Shown here: positions 29,042 to 38,567 of the stretch, piece after piece
Numbering within the stretch: position 1 is the stretch's first letter
Layout of the letters: the number at the start of each line of letters is the position of its first letter
Source of the DNA: an uncultured Tolumonas sp.
GTDB taxonomy: Bacteria > Pseudomonadota > Gammaproteobacteria > Enterobacterales > Aeromonadaceae
Reading direction: 5' to 3'
DNA: 64,000 nucleotides
Assembly: GCF_963556105.2 (NCBI RefSeq)
Contig: NZ_OY829945.1
Location: 787,001 to 851,000, forward strand
Made by a program: the position numbers and the translations under genes
The notes under the pieces: model-generated
The model's database searches: none
The model's input: only the letters and a program-made list of their open reading frames with translations
What the model was told of the DNA's origin: nothing

Positions 29042-30940
29042 ATGACTGATACCGAAAAATTGCCGAGCTTTAGCGAGCTGGGGTTAGCTGCGCCTATTCT
29101 GAAAGCCATAACCGCTGTGGGTTATGAAGATCCATCACCGATCCAAGCTGCTTCTATTCCGCCATTGTTGGAAGGCCGTGATCTGTTGGGTCAGGCGCAA
29201 ACAGGTACTGGCAAAACGGGTGCGTTTGCACTGCCAATCCTGTCACGTCTGAACTTGACTCAGATGGATACTCAGGTGCTGATCCTAGCACCAACGCGTG
29301 AACTGGCTATTCAGGTTGCTGAAGCTTGTCAGAGCTACGCGCAATTTATCCCTGATTTCCATGTACTGCCTATTTATGGTGGTTCATCTTACGATTCACA
29401 ACTGCGCGCACTGCGCCGTGGTGCTCAGGTTGTTGTGGGTACCCCTGGCCGTGTGATGGATATGATGCGTCGCGGTAAACTGGATCTGTCTGCACTGAAA
29501 ACATTAGTGCTGGACGAAGCAGACGAAATGTTGCGTATGGGCTTTATCGATGACGTGGAATGGGTCATCGAACAGTGTCCATTAGATCGTCAGATCGCGC
29601 TGTTCTCTGCCACTATGCCAGAACAGATCCGCCGCATTGCACATCGTCATTTGAAATCCCCTGTGGAAATCAAAATCGCGTCTAAAACCAGCACTGCGAC
29701 TAACATTCGTCAGCGTTACTGGTTAGTTTCTGGCTTACACAAGCTGGATGCGATGACTCGTATGCTGGAAGTGGAACAATACGACGGTTTGTTGGTGTTC
29801 GTACGCACTAAAACTGCCGCGGAAGAGTTAACCACTAAACTGTCTGCTCGCGGTCACTCTTGTGAAGCGTTGCACGGTGATATTCCGCAGAAACTGCGTG
29901 AACGTACTGTAGAAAAACTGAAAGCAGGCCAGATCGACATTCTGATTGCGACTGATGTTGCTGCCCGTGGTCTAGACGTTGAGCGTATCACTCACGTTGT
30001 GAACTACGACATTCCTTACGACACAGAATCTTACGTGCACCGTATCGGCCGTACTGGTCGTGCTGGTCGTACCGGTGACGCGATCCTGTTTGTGGCACCA
30101 CGTGAACGTCGCATGCTGCGCATGATTGAACAGGCTACTCGCCAACCAATCGAGCCAATGCAGATGCCAACAGCGAAAGATATTAACAAACATCGTTTGG
30201 AACGCTTCAAACAGCAGATCCGTGAAACGTTGGACTCAGAGCAAGATTTGCAACCATTCCAACAGATCATCAATGAGTTCCTGGAAGATGAAAGCACTGA
30301 TCCATTAGATTTGTGTGCGGCGCTGGCGAAAATGGTACAGGGCGACGAGCCACTGTTCATGAATGAAAAAGAGCCAGAGCCATTCCAACGCATGGATGAC
30401 CGTAATGATCGTGGTGGTGACCGTTTTGAACGCGGTGGCCGTAACGACCGTGGCGGTGATCGCTTCGACCGTGGTGATCGCCCTGAGCGCAGTGAACGCC
30501 GTTCACGTGCACCAGAAGGCCCAACATCACGTTACAAACTGCATGTTGGTCACGAACATGGCGTGAAACCAGGCCAGATCGTAGGCGCGATTGCTAACGA
30601 AGCCGGTATCGACAGCAAGTTCATCGGCCATATCGAAATTTATAACGATTTCACCACTGTTGACCTGCCGGAAGGTATGCCAGCAGAAGTGATGAACACA
30701 CTGAAGAAAGCGCGTGTTTGTCAGCGTCCGCTGGAAATCGAACTGTTCACCGGTGAAGTGCCAGAATCTGCGCGTCGTGCACGTCCATCTTTTGGTGATC
30801 GTCGTCCGCCTCGTGATGGCGCTCGTAACGAAGGCCGTGGAGATCGCCCATTCAGCAGCCCACGCCGTTCATCAGGCGACCGTAATGATCGCGCCCCACG
30901 TGAGGGTGGCGCAGGTGGTAAATTCCGCCGCGATCGTTAA
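29042..30940 (+). CDS. deaD: DEAD-box RNA helicase DeaD (CsdA)
   Basis: A 632-residue helicase (E. coli DeaD 629). Seen in order: Q motif (FSELGL to SPIQAASIP), AQTGTGKT, PTRELAIQ, VLDEADEML, FSATMP, and HRIGRTGRAGRTG. These are followed by the dimerisation region and a DbpA-like RNA-binding domain (about 480-560). A repetitive RGG/DRGGDRF stretch at about 455-490 and an Arg/Gly-rich tail (from about 580) would bind RNA. It unwinds structured RNA in ribosome assembly and at low temperature. Confidence 0.95.
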   Translation: MTDTEKLPSFSELGLAAPILKAITAVGYEDPSPIQAASIPPLLEGRDLLGQAQTGTGKTGAFALPILSRLNLTQMDTQVLILAPTRELAIQVAEACQSYAQFIPDFHVLPIYGGSSYDSQLRALRRGAQVVVGTPGRVMDMMRRGKLDLSALKTLVLDEADEMLRMGFIDDVEWVIEQCPLDRQIALFSATMPEQIRRIAHRHLKSPVEIKIASKTSTATNIRQRYWLVSGLHKLDAMTRMLEVEQYDGLLVFVRTKTAAEELTTKLSARGHSCEALHGDIPQKLRERTVEKLKAGQIDILIATDVAARGLDVERITHVVNYDIPYDTESYVHRIGRTGRAGRTGDAILFVAPRERRMLRMIEQATRQPIEPMQMPTAKDINKHRLERFKQQIRETLDSEQDLQPFQQIINEFLEDESTDPLDLCAALAKMVQGDEPLFMNEKEPEPFQRMDDRNDRGGDRFERGGRNDRGGDRFDRGDRPERSERRSRAPEGPTSRYKLHVGHEHGVKPGQIVGAIANEAGIDSKFIGHIEIYNDFTTVDLPEGMPAEVMNTLKKARVCQRPLEIELFTGEVPESARRARPSFGDRRPPRDGARNEGRGDRPFSSPRRSSGDRNDRAPREGGAGGKFRRDR

Positions 30941-30965
30941 TTCGCACTGAACACATAATCGAGTC

Positions 30966-31001
30966 AAAAAACCGCACAGCTTGCTGATGCGGTTTTTTTT
31001 T
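30966..31001 (+). terminator. Rho-independent terminator of deaD
   Basis: Stem AAACCGCA/TGCGGTTT with an 11-nt loop, then a run of eight or more T. It begins about 25 nt after the stop codon. Confidence 0.9.
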
Positions 31002-31037
31002 CGTCTGTGGTTTAGCTCTTTGTTTTCCTGAAATAAA

Positions 31038-31061
31038 AAAGGCATGAAGATTCATGCCTTT
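31038..31061 (-). terminator. Rho-independent terminator of the rRNA methyltransferase gene
   Basis: A perfect 11-bp stem (AAAGGCATGAA and its complement, 2-nt loop) is followed on the minus strand by a T-rich stretch. It lies 39 nt after the stop of the leftward gene and may also work for deaD. Confidence 0.82.
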
Positions 31062-31099
31062 GTCGTGTTTTTCGGGAAATTATATCGTTTTGTTTGCGA

Positions 31100-32311
31100 T
31101 TAGTTACGTTGCAGTAACGCCATATAAAAACCGTCGAAGCCGGTTTCTGCCGGGCTGATGCTTTGATCTCGGATCAGCGAGAATTGCCCATCACACTCAT
31201 TCAGGAATTTAGTCACCTGATGTTGGTTTTCGGCTGGCAGCAGGCTGCAGGTGGCATAAACCAGCTGACCACCGACTTTGACCATTTTGCTGTAGCGACG
31301 CAGAATGTCGGCTTGCAATTCCAGCAATACCGGTAAGCGTTCTGCGGTATCACGCCATTTGGTGTCAGGGTTACGTTTTAATACCCCTAAGCCGGAGCAT
31401 GGCACGTCTAACAATACGCGATCAGCACTCTCTTTCAGACGTTTGATGGTTTTGCTGCTTTCAATCAGGCGTGGTTCGATATTGTGCGCACCCGCGCGAC
31501 GGGCGCGCAGACGCAGGTTGTCCACTTTCCACTGTTCCACATCCATCGCTAATAGGCGGCCTTTACCTGCCATCAATGCGGCCAGATGCAGTGTTTTGCC
31601 CCCCGTGCCAGCGCATGCATCGATAACACGCATGCCTGGTTCTACCCCCAGGAATGGGGCTATGTGTTGAGAACCGGCATCTTGCTGTTCAAACCAGCCA
31701 TCTTTAAAGGCCTGGGTGCGAAACAGTGAACCATTCGAGGTGACTTCCAGAGCACCGGGTACGCCAGGCACTGCTCGGGTATCAATATGTTCCAGCTGCA
31801 GACGGTGTTGTAGCTGTGTTTCATCACATTTTAATGTGTTGACGCGGATGTAGCGTTTAGCAGCATGCGTCAGTGCAGCACGTTCTGCTGGCCAAGTTTC
31901 CCCCAGTTGTTCCTGACCTAGCTGTTCCAGCCACTCAGGGCAACCATCCCACAAAGCGGGTTGTGCTTTGGCCAATTCACGACGGGCTTCGAAGACTTTG
32001 CTGTCACACAGATCGGCGGCACGCAAATTCGGTAATTGGCGGTTACGCAGCAAGTGCCATTGGCAGATCAGTGATTGCACGGCGATACCAGCTTGATCCA
32101 TAGCGACATCAGCCAGAAATGCCAGCAGATTGAGGTGGCGTAAAATGTCGCCAACGGCGGAAATGACGTGGAGCTGTGCCGCTTCCGGCATGGGTTCTGC
32201 TTTAAATTCCTGCGCAGTTGCGCGATCAACTGGTGATTTATCATTTAATACGGCAGACAGAATGGCTTGGACTGAGCCGCATTCCAGCGGAGTTAGAGCG
32301 TAGGTGCGCAT
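31100..32311 (-). CDS. RsmB/NOP-family (SUN) RNA 5-methylcytosine methyltransferase
   Basis: About 403 residues. The C-terminal methyltransferase core carries the SAM motif DACAGTGGKTLH, motif IV LDVPCSGLGVLKRNP with the catalytic-loop Cys, and motif VI ATCSLLPAEN with the nucleophilic Cys. The N-terminal 150 residues are helical, as in RsmB. A 16S rRNA target is probable but the exact cytosine cannot be told. The frame opens at 32377, but ATG 32311 (MRTYALTPLECG) is chosen because AGG precedes it and the upstream part looks non-coding. Confidence 0.87.
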   Translation of the reverse strand: MRTYALTPLECGSVQAILSAVLNDKSPVDRATAQEFKAEPMPEAAQLHVISAVGDILRHLNLLAFLADVAMDQAGIAVQSLICQWHLLRNRQLPNLRAADLCDSKVFEARRELAKAQPALWDGCPEWLEQLGQEQLGETWPAERAALTHAAKRYIRVNTLKCDETQLQHRLQLEHIDTRAVPGVPGALEVTSNGSLFRTQAFKDGWFEQQDAGSQHIAPFLGVEPGMRVIDACAGTGGKTLHLAALMAGKGRLLAMDVEQWKVDNLRLRARRAGAHNIEPRLIESSKTIKRLKESADRVLLDVPCSGLGVLKRNPDTKWRDTAERLPVLLELQADILRRYSKMVKVGGQLVYATCSLLPAENQHQVTKFLNECDGQFSLIRDQSISPAETGFDGFYMALLQRN

Positions 32312-32467
32312 GGATAAAACCTGAATAGTGGGAATGTGAAGATCATAGAAGGTCACCTGCGCGGAGACAAGAAACATTAGCGCTTTGCAGGCAATATCAC
32401 AGACTTGTGATTAACTGTTATGCAGCGCACAATATTAACATTGCGCATTAACGGGAAGAACAGAAAA

Positions 32468-33103
32468 ATGGATATTGCGGATTTACGTCGTGAATACCTG
32501 AAAGGCGGATTGCACCGCGAAGATTTGCCTGTGGATCCGATGGTTTTGTTTGAAAAATGGCTGCGTCAGGCATGTGACGCTAAGCTGAGTGATCCAACCG
32601 CAATGAGCGTGGCGACAGTCGATGCCAATGGCCAGCCTTTTCAGCGGATGGTGTTATTGAAGCATTATGATGCCGATGGGTTTGTATTTTATACCAATCT
32701 GGGGAGCCGTAAGGCACAGCAGATCAAGGCTAATAACCATGTCAGCTTATTGTTCCCATGGCACACGCTGGAGCGCCAGATCCATATTACTGGTGTCGCG
32801 GAGCAATTATCGCCATTGGAAGTCATCAAGTATTTTCATTCCCGTCCGAAAGACAGCCAGATCGCGGCCTGGGTCAGTCAGCAATCGAGCCGGATTTCTG
32901 CCCGTAGTATGCTGGAAAGTAAATTTATGGAGATGCGCTCTAAATTTGCGAATGGTGAAGTTCCGGTACCGAGTTTCTGGGGCGGTTATCGTATTCGTTT
33001 TGATAGCATTGAATTCTGGCAGGGTGGGGCCCATCGGTTGCACGACCGTTTCTTATATCAGCGGCAGGGTGATTTCTGGCATATCGACCGTCTGGCGCCG
33101 TGA
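32468..33103 (+). CDS. pdxH: Pyridoxamine 5'-phosphate oxidase
   Basis: A 211-residue FMN enzyme that oxidises pyridoxamine or pyridoxine 5'-phosphate to pyridoxal 5'-phosphate. It matches E. coli PdxH throughout: [64 protein letters not shown], and the family signature at the C-terminus, [19 protein letters not shown] 32468 ([10 protein letters not shown]) fits the family; the frame opens at 32420. It is monocistronic and convergent with mscK. Confidence 0.94.
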   Translation: MDIADLRREYLKGGLHREDLPVDPMVLFEKWLRQACDAKLSDPTAMSVATVDANGQPFQRMVLLKHYDADGFVFYTNLGSRKAQQIKANNHVSLLFPWHTLERQIHITGVAEQLSPLEVIKYFHSRPKDSQIAAWVSQQSSRISARSMLESKFMEMRSKFANGEVPVPSFWGGYRIRFDSIEFWQGGAHRLHDRFLYQRQGDFWHIDRLAP

Positions 33104-33122
33104 TTTCGGTTTTATGTTGGAA

Positions 33123-33152
33123 AAAAGCCCACTGAATATCAGTGGGCTTTTT
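33123..33152 (+). terminator. Rho-independent terminator of pdxH
   Basis: Perfect 13-bp arms beginning AAAAGCCCACTGA, a 3-nt loop and a T-run. It is placed 20 nt after the pdxH stop. Confidence 0.9.
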
Positions 33153-33171
33153 AGTCTGAAGCGCGCTAATA

Positions 33172-33202
33172 CAACATGAGGGATTTAAAATCCCTCATGT
33201 TG
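33172..33202 (-). repeat. 31-bp perfect palindrome after mscK
   Basis: Fifteen-bp arms (CAACATGAGGGATTT and its exact complement) around a single central base. It lies 6 nt past the mscK stop on that gene's strand. It has no T-run, so it may protect the 3' end, act as a weak terminator, or be a protein site. Confidence 0.7.
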
Positions 33203-33207
33203 GCATC

Positions 33208-36200
33208 TTATTTTTGCTCAGCGTCCGGTTTAGCCATGGCGGCTTTGGCCGCTGCCATCGCTTCCAGTGTGGCGGACGCCGCGGCCCCCGCTGCTCCTGC
33301 GGCAGTATCTACATTTACCACGTCACCATGCACATTTTTCAACGTCACTTCGACCTGATTGAATGCGATGTTGATACCGTGTTCAGAGAACAGATGGTCA
33401 ATCCGGCGGTTCAGCTCATCCAATGCCGGGTTACGATCTCCCAGCTCTTGTACGAAGAAGCGCATTTCATGATCCAATGTGCTGGCACCAAATGCGAGGA
33501 AATAGACGCTCGGGGCCGGTTCTTTCATTACACGCGGGTTTTCGGCAGCAGCTTGTAGCAGTAAACGACGGGTTAATTCCAGATCGGAACCGTAAGAAAC
33601 ACCAATACGTAATACCACACGGGTAATCGTATCGCTCAATGACCAGTTGATCAGACGTTCAGTCACGAATGCCCGGTTAGGAATGATCACTTCTTTACGG
33701 TCAAAGTCAGTAATGGTGGTGGCTCGGATGCGGATCTTATTAACGGTGCCGGAAAACCCGGACACAGTAATGGTGTCACCGATACGCACCGGACGTTCGA
33801 ACAAAATGATCAGGCCAGAGACGAAGTTGGCGAAGATTTCCTGTAAACCAAAACCCAGACCTACCGATAATGCGGCAACCAGCCACTGCAATTTATTCCA
33901 TTCCATCCCGATGATTGACAGGGTCGAAATAGTACCAGTCGCGGTTAGCAGGTAAGACAAGATCGTGGTGATCGCATATGACGTGCCTTGCGCTAGTTGC
34001 AAGCGTGATAAAACCAGCACTTCCAACAAGCCGGGTAAGTTGCGGGTCAGGATGTAAGTCACCATGGCGATAACGCCAGCACCGAGCAGATCTCGCAAGC
34101 TCACGGCTTCCAGCACGGCATTGCCATCGGTGCCCACGGTATGATGCCACAACGTAATACTATCCAGATAAGCAATTACGGCGACCAGATCAGACCATAA
34201 CCAATAGAAGGCACCAGCGAAGACTAACGTCAGTGCGACGGTAACCAGACGCAGCGTTTGTTCGTTGATCTGTTCCAAGGTGATCGGTTTGTCATCACTG
34301 ACTTCAACACCATCAGCATTTTCTGCTCGTTGTTGATGTTGACGTTTTGCCAATGCGCGGCGATAAGCCAAACGGCGGGCAGCAACAGACAAGCCACGCA
34401 GTGAGGTTTCATACAACAGCACCCAGACTGAAACCAGATAGAAGCTGTCGATCAAACGCGCACTGAGTTTTAATGCGGTGTAGTAATAACCAAAACCTAA
34501 CAAGCCGATCAGTATCAGTGGCACCAGCCCAAAGGTCAGCGCCGTGATATTGCGCCACAAGCCGGTTTGCTGGTTATTCGGGCGTTTACGTACGGTAGTA
34601 AACAGTTCGAATGACAGAAACAGCAAGCTGACCAGGCAGATAATTTGCCCAACCACGTCATTGGCTAAACGAGATGGATCTAATTCACCCAATGTGGCGA
34701 CAAAAATCAGCGGTAACAGGGTGTACCAAATATAACGCAGTGCATTACGCAGATGCGCCACGGTTTGGGCATCATGGCCAAAGTGTTTTTGCGCCAAACC
34801 ATCGGGTTTCAGCATGCGGCGCATTGAGCCAAAAGCCATATAGGCTAATGCCATGCGGAATGAGAGTTCACCAATGATCAGCGGCGTGGATAAACCGCTG
34901 AACACCAATGCCAGACCGCCACTCATGATCAGCAGTGCGCCGGGAATGGTACGCAGGAACACCAGCAAAATCGCTTTAGGGGTATGACTGTGCGTATCAC
35001 TGCGTAACTGGCCCACTTCTTTGGCCAGCTTTTCAAAACGGCTCTGTATCGCTTGGCGTTTCCAGATCATGACACCGGCGATGATGAGCATCAGCAAAAT
35101 CGCCGGGAAGACTTTCAGTGATTCCAGCAACCAGTTATTCAGATTGGCGCTGATATTGACGGCTTGCCATTGTGCCATGAGCGCGCCTGGTAAGGCGGTC
35201 AGCCAGGCCATATCGAGCGGTTTGTTACTGCTGACCCAGAAGATTTGCTGTTGTAAGGTGGATTGCAGCGTTTTACTGACGCGTTCGAGCTGCTGTTGGT
35301 TCAATTGTAGGTTAATGGACAAATTCAACTGCTGGCCCAGTTGTTTATTCAACTGCTCCAGTAGCTCACGACGACCATCCAGAGCTTCATTTAAGGTCGC
35401 CATCTGCTCTGCGGTTAATGCATCGCCTTTGTTTTTTTCCAGTAGTTTCTGGATGTATTCATTACGCTGATACAGTTGGTCACGTTGCTGGTTGACGTCA
35501 AACTGTGCCAAACGTAAGTCGGCGATCTGTTCTTCCGAACCACGCACTAAATTGGCATCGGGTAACATCTGACGTTGTTGATAGAGGATCTTCGACAGCA
35601 GCAAGCTGCCTTTCAGTACCGAAATTTGCTCGTTCAGGTTTTGTTCGGTCTGGGTGGTGCGATCCAGCCAGTTTTTAACTTTGATATTTTCCTGAACCAG
35701 CGAGTTTACACCTTGGGTGGCATCAATTAATTGCTGGCTGAGTTGTTGATTCAGTTTCAGTTCTTTTTGAATAAAGGATGGCAGTGCCTGGGAATTATCC
35801 GTCTGCGTGGTGCCACTTTCTTCTACGGTTTTTTCAGTCAAGGTCAGGCGTTTGTTACTGACTTGCTGTTGTAATAACTGCACCCAGTTATTCAGCTGTG
35901 CGATTTGGGCAGTCAGGAAATCACGTTGTTTATTGTAGAGATCTTGCTGACTGGTATTGTTGTCCAAATCTTTTTGGCGTTGCTCTTGTTGCAGCTGCAG
36001 AAATGCCAGTTCGGTGTTCAGTTTCACGCGCAGTGATGGGGTCATTTCCCCGTTATTTTGTTTCAATCCACTCAAACGATTGCGGATATCCTGCATCCGC
36101 TGGTAATCCTGACTCATCGCAGACTGCGCGCGTTCTGGCAAGGTTTGCAGGAACGTCAGTTGGCTGTTGGCATTGCCCAAATCACTTTGTGCACTTTGTA

Positions 36201-36603
36201 ACTGGCTCAACAGATCGGTCAGGCGACCATCTAACTGTGTTTGTGTCAGACGACTGATTTCGGTTTTCAGTGCTTGAGTATCTTGCGCATCATTCTTTTG
36301 TAGTAATTCCAGCTGACGAGCGAATTCTTTCAGTTTTGCTGGTGCTTTGGTGAGGGATTGATCCTGATCTTTTAATTTGATCTTTTCTTTATCAATTGCA
36401 TCTAAAAGCGTAATAGTTTGTTCGATATCGTCTTTTTGCGCTTTTTCAGCCACGGTCAACGTATCGCGTTTGTTTAAGGCAGTGAGTTTGTTATCGAGAC
36501 TGGCGCGAGTGGGTAACTCTTGTTGCTGAGCTGCAAATAGAGTTGTACTGGCCAGAAGAAGAAGTCCGGATAACAGACTGCGGAAAAGAGGCTGTTTTTG
36601 CAT
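33208..36603 (-). CDS. mscK: Mechanosensitive channel MscK (KefA)
   Basis: A 1131-residue channel, close to E. coli MscK (1120). It has a signal peptide (MQKQPLFRSLLSGLLLLAST, cut after LFA), a long periplasmic helical domain rich in Gln (about 25-470), and about ten or eleven membrane helices. The C-terminal MscS-like pore and beta domain read NFVSGLIILFERPVRIGDT and ATTITDFDRKEVIIPN. It relieves osmotic pressure; E. coli MscK is potassium-dependent. ATG 36603 is chosen because GAG is 7 nt upstream; the longer frame starts with GTG at 36615. Confidence 0.92.
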   Translation of the reverse strand: MQKQPLFRSLLSGLLLLASTTLFAAQQQELPTRASLDNKLTALNKRDTLTVAEKAQKDDIEQTITLLDAIDKEKIKLKDQDQSLTKAPAKLKEFARQLELLQKNDAQDTQALKTEISRLTQTQLDGRLTDLLSQLQSAQSDLGNANSQLTFLQTLPERAQSAMSQDYQRMQDIRNRLSGLKQNNGEMTPSLRVKLNTELAFLQLQQEQRQKDLDNNTSQQDLYNKQRDFLTAQIAQLNNWVQLLQQQVSNKRLTLTEKTVEESGTTQTDNSQALPSFIQKELKLNQQLSQQLIDATQGVNSLVQENIKVKNWLDRTTQTEQNLNEQISVLKGSLLLSKILYQQRQMLPDANLVRGSEEQIADLRLAQFDVNQQRDQLYQRNEYIQKLLEKNKGDALTAEQMATLNEALDGRRELLEQLNKQLGQQLNLSINLQLNQQQLERVSKTLQSTLQQQIFWVSSNKPLDMAWLTALPGALMAQWQAVNISANLNNWLLESLKVFPAILLMLIIAGVMIWKRQAIQSRFEKLAKEVGQLRSDTHSHTPKAILLVFLRTIPGALLIMSGGLALVFSGLSTPLIIGELSFRMALAYMAFGSMRRMLKPDGLAQKHFGHDAQTVAHLRNALRYIWYTLLPLIFVATLGELDPSRLANDVVGQIICLVSLLFLSFELFTTVRKRPNNQQTGLWRNITALTFGLVPLILIGLLGFGYYYTALKLSARLIDSFYLVSVWVLLYETSLRGLSVAARRLAYRRALAKRQHQQRAENADGVEVSDDKPITLEQINEQTLRLVTVALTLVFAGAFYWLWSDLVAVIAYLDSITLWHHTVGTDGNAVLEAVSLRDLLGAGVIAMVTYILTRNLPGLLEVLVLSRLQLAQGTSYAITTILSYLLTATGTISTLSIIGMEWNKLQWLVAALSVGLGFGLQEIFANFVSGLIILFERPVRIGDTITVSGFSGTVNKIRIRATTITDFDRKEVIIPNRAFVTERLINWSLSDTITRVVLRIGVSYGSDLELTRRLLLQAAAENPRVMKEPAPSVYFLAFGASTLDHEMRFFVQELGDRNPALDELNRRIDHLFSEHGINIAFNQVEVTLKNVHGDVVNVDTAAGAAGAAASATLEAMAAAKAAMAKPDAEQK

Positions 36604-36725
36604 AGTGGTGCTCACAGTTGGTCATTTGTTGTATTGATGTTGATGTGCTGTAACAGGCTGCATCAAACTTGCGCAAGAATATAGCAAAACGAGAGATGAC
36701 GCACAAAAAACCGCTGCGTGAGAAT

Positions 36726-36757
36726 AAAAAAACGCCGGTACAGAGTACCGGCGTTTT
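36726..36757 (-). terminator. Rho-independent terminator of pykF
   Basis: Stem AAAACGCCGGTAC with its exact complement and an AGA loop, with a T-run on the minus strand. It lies 26 nt after the pykF stop. Confidence 0.9.
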
Positions 36758-36782
36758 GAGGTTCTGGAACGCGAGCTGAAAA

Positions 36783-38195
36783 TTACAGCTTGTGTACAGA
36801 TGCAGTGTTGGTGGTGCCGCTTGGTACCAGAGCACCAGAAACCATAACCACGATGTCACCAGCTACCGCCAGGCCTGATGCCAGCGCTGCTTCTTTACCT
36901 TGCACGTAGAATGCGTCGGTAGAAGCCAGTTTCTCAACCAGAACAGGTGTAACACCTTTGGTCAGAACCAGTTGCTGAGCAGTTTTAGCGTTAGAAGTCA
37001 GCGCCAGGATGTTCGCTTTAGGGAAATATTTGCGAACTGCACGAGCTGATTTACCACCTTCAGTCGCAACAACGATCAGTGGAGCTTCCAGTTTCTCAGT
37101 AGTTTCTACTGCGCCACGGCATACTGCTTCGGTGATGCTCTTACGATCGTTAGCATTTTCGATAGACAGGTTAGAAGGCATAACTGGGTCAGTACGTTCA
37201 CAGATAGTTGCCATGATAGAAACAGCGTTCAGAGGGAATTTACCCTTAGCTGATTCACCTGACAGCATCACTGCATCAGTACCGTCCAGGATCGCGTTCG
37301 CAACGTCACCAGCTTCAGCGCGGGTTGGACGTGGGTTTTTGATCATAGAATCCAGCATCTGAGTTGCAGTGATAACTGGTTTGCGTGCTTTGTTACATTT
37401 CTGGATCATCATCTTCTGAGCGAAGATAACTTCTTCAACAGGGATTTCTACACCCAGGTCGCCACGGGCAACCATGATACCGTCAGAAACTTCCAGGATT
37501 TCGTCGAAGTTGTCCAGACCTTCCTGGTTTTCGATTTTAGAGATGATCTGGATGTTTTCGCCACCGTGGGCTTTCAGGTGGTCACGGATAGCCAGAACGT
37601 CTTCTTTCTTACGGATGAAAGAAGCAGCGATGAAGTCAACGCCTTGTTCGCAACCGAATACCAAGTCAGCTTTGTCTTTTTCAGCCAGTGCTGGCAGTTT
37701 GATAGAAACGCCTGGCAGGTTAACACCTTTGTTTTCACCCAGGTCGCCGTTGTTCAATACTTTACAAACAACTTCAGTGTCAGTAGTAGAGATAACTTCC
37801 ATACCGATCAAACCGTCGTCAACCAGCACAGTGTTGCCAGCTTTCAGGTCTTTAGCGAAACCTTCGTAAGTCACAGCAACACGTTCAGTGTTACCAACTA
37901 CAGTTTTGTCTGTAGTGAAAGTGAAAGTCTGACCAGCAACCAGAGATACGTCGTTACCGCCTTCCAGTTTGATAGTACGGATTTCTGGACCTTTGGTATC
38001 CAGCAGGATCGCTACTTTTTTACCGGTTTCAGCACAGATTTCACGGACAGTCTTGATACGACCACCATGTTCTTCAAAGTCACCGTGAGAGAAGTTCAGG
38101 CGCATTACGTTCATGCCTGCTTCAATCATTTTAGCCATTACTGCTTTTGGCTCAGACTTAGGACCGATAGTACATACGATCTTGGTTTTTTTCAT
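36783..38195 (-). CDS. pykF: Pyruvate kinase I
   Basis: A 470-residue glycolytic enzyme, the same length as E. coli PykF. It transfers phosphate from phosphoenolpyruvate to ADP. Seen are [14 protein letters not shown] at the N-terminus, [22 protein letters not shown], and the active-site signature [17 protein letters not shown] followed by [12 protein letters not shown]. The C-terminal effector domain is present. ATG 38195 has GGAG 9 nt upstream. The unusually even codon use fits high expression. It is divergent from nifB. Confidence 0.96.
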   Translation of the reverse strand: MKKTKIVCTIGPKSEPKAVMAKMIEAGMNVMRLNFSHGDFEEHGGRIKTVREICAETGKKVAILLDTKGPEIRTIKLEGGNDVSLVAGQTFTFTTDKTVVGNTERVAVTYEGFAKDLKAGNTVLVDDGLIGMEVISTTDTEVVCKVLNNGDLGENKGVNLPGVSIKLPALAEKDKADLVFGCEQGVDFIAASFIRKKEDVLAIRDHLKAHGGENIQIISKIENQEGLDNFDEILEVSDGIMVARGDLGVEIPVEEVIFAQKMMIQKCNKARKPVITATQMLDSMIKNPRPTRAEAGDVANAILDGTDAVMLSGESAKGKFPLNAVSIMATICERTDPVMPSNLSIENANDRKSITEAVCRGAVETTEKLEAPLIVVATEGGKSARAVRKYFPKANILALTSNAKTAQQLVLTKGVTPVLVEKLASTDAFYVQGKEAALASGLAVAGDIVVMVSGALVPSGTTNTASVHKL

Positions 38196-38398
38196 GGAAG
38201 GATAACTCCGATAGTTCAGGGATATAAATATGAGCAATAAATCTGGTGCGCATTATACAGAGAATCATGACATTTGATGATGTCATAACGGATTTTTCTG
38301 CGTTTTACTGATCTAACACAATAGTTTTTTGTGAACTTGCTGAAAATATTAAATCTTGGCTAAACCGTGTTAGCAATTTTCTGCTGATCATCAAATTA

Positions 38399-38414
38399 TG
38401 TGGGGTTTGTCACA
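38399..38414 (+). promoter_or_regulatory. Candidate NifA upstream activator site of nifB
   Basis: TGT (38399-38401), 10 nt, ACA (38412-38414), with T at the fifth spacer position, matching the NifA consensus TGT-N4-T-N5-ACA. It lies about 100 bp before the sigma54-type element at 38511, the normal distance. It was the only match found by eye in the 38240-38510 stretch. A second dyad, TGTCACA...TGTGACA (38408-38433), overlaps it. Confidence 0.6.
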
Positions 38415-38510
38415 TTGTCAGTTCTGTGTGACACAACTACCGTACATTTCAGGCGCGTTTTGTTTTTATAAAGCCATATTTTTCAATGCATTAAAATAAA
38501 TTCACTCATC

Positions 38511-38525
38511 GGATTGATGTTTGCA
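38511..38525 (+). promoter_or_regulatory. Candidate sigma54 (-24/-12) promoter of nifB
   Basis: GG (38511-38512), N10, GC (38523-38524) within CGGATTGATGTTTGCA. The -12 half TTTGCA is good; the -24 half (CGGAT against TGGCA) is weak. Spacing to the NifA-type site and to the nifB start at 38568 supports it. Confidence 0.5.
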
Positions 38526-38567
38526 TCCTTAGATCACAAAGAGTCCAGTGTGATGAGGCAGCAGAAT

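Noticed and set aside
37566-38240. 224-codon rightward frame antisense to pykF
   Set aside because: Long antisense frame caused by biased codon use in a highly expressed gene; the product is Phe/Ser-rich and meaningless.
38514-38567. Earlier nifB starts (TTG 38514, ATG 38517, ATG 38553)
   Set aside because: They lie in or next to the candidate promoter, and ATG 38568 has the best-placed GAGG.
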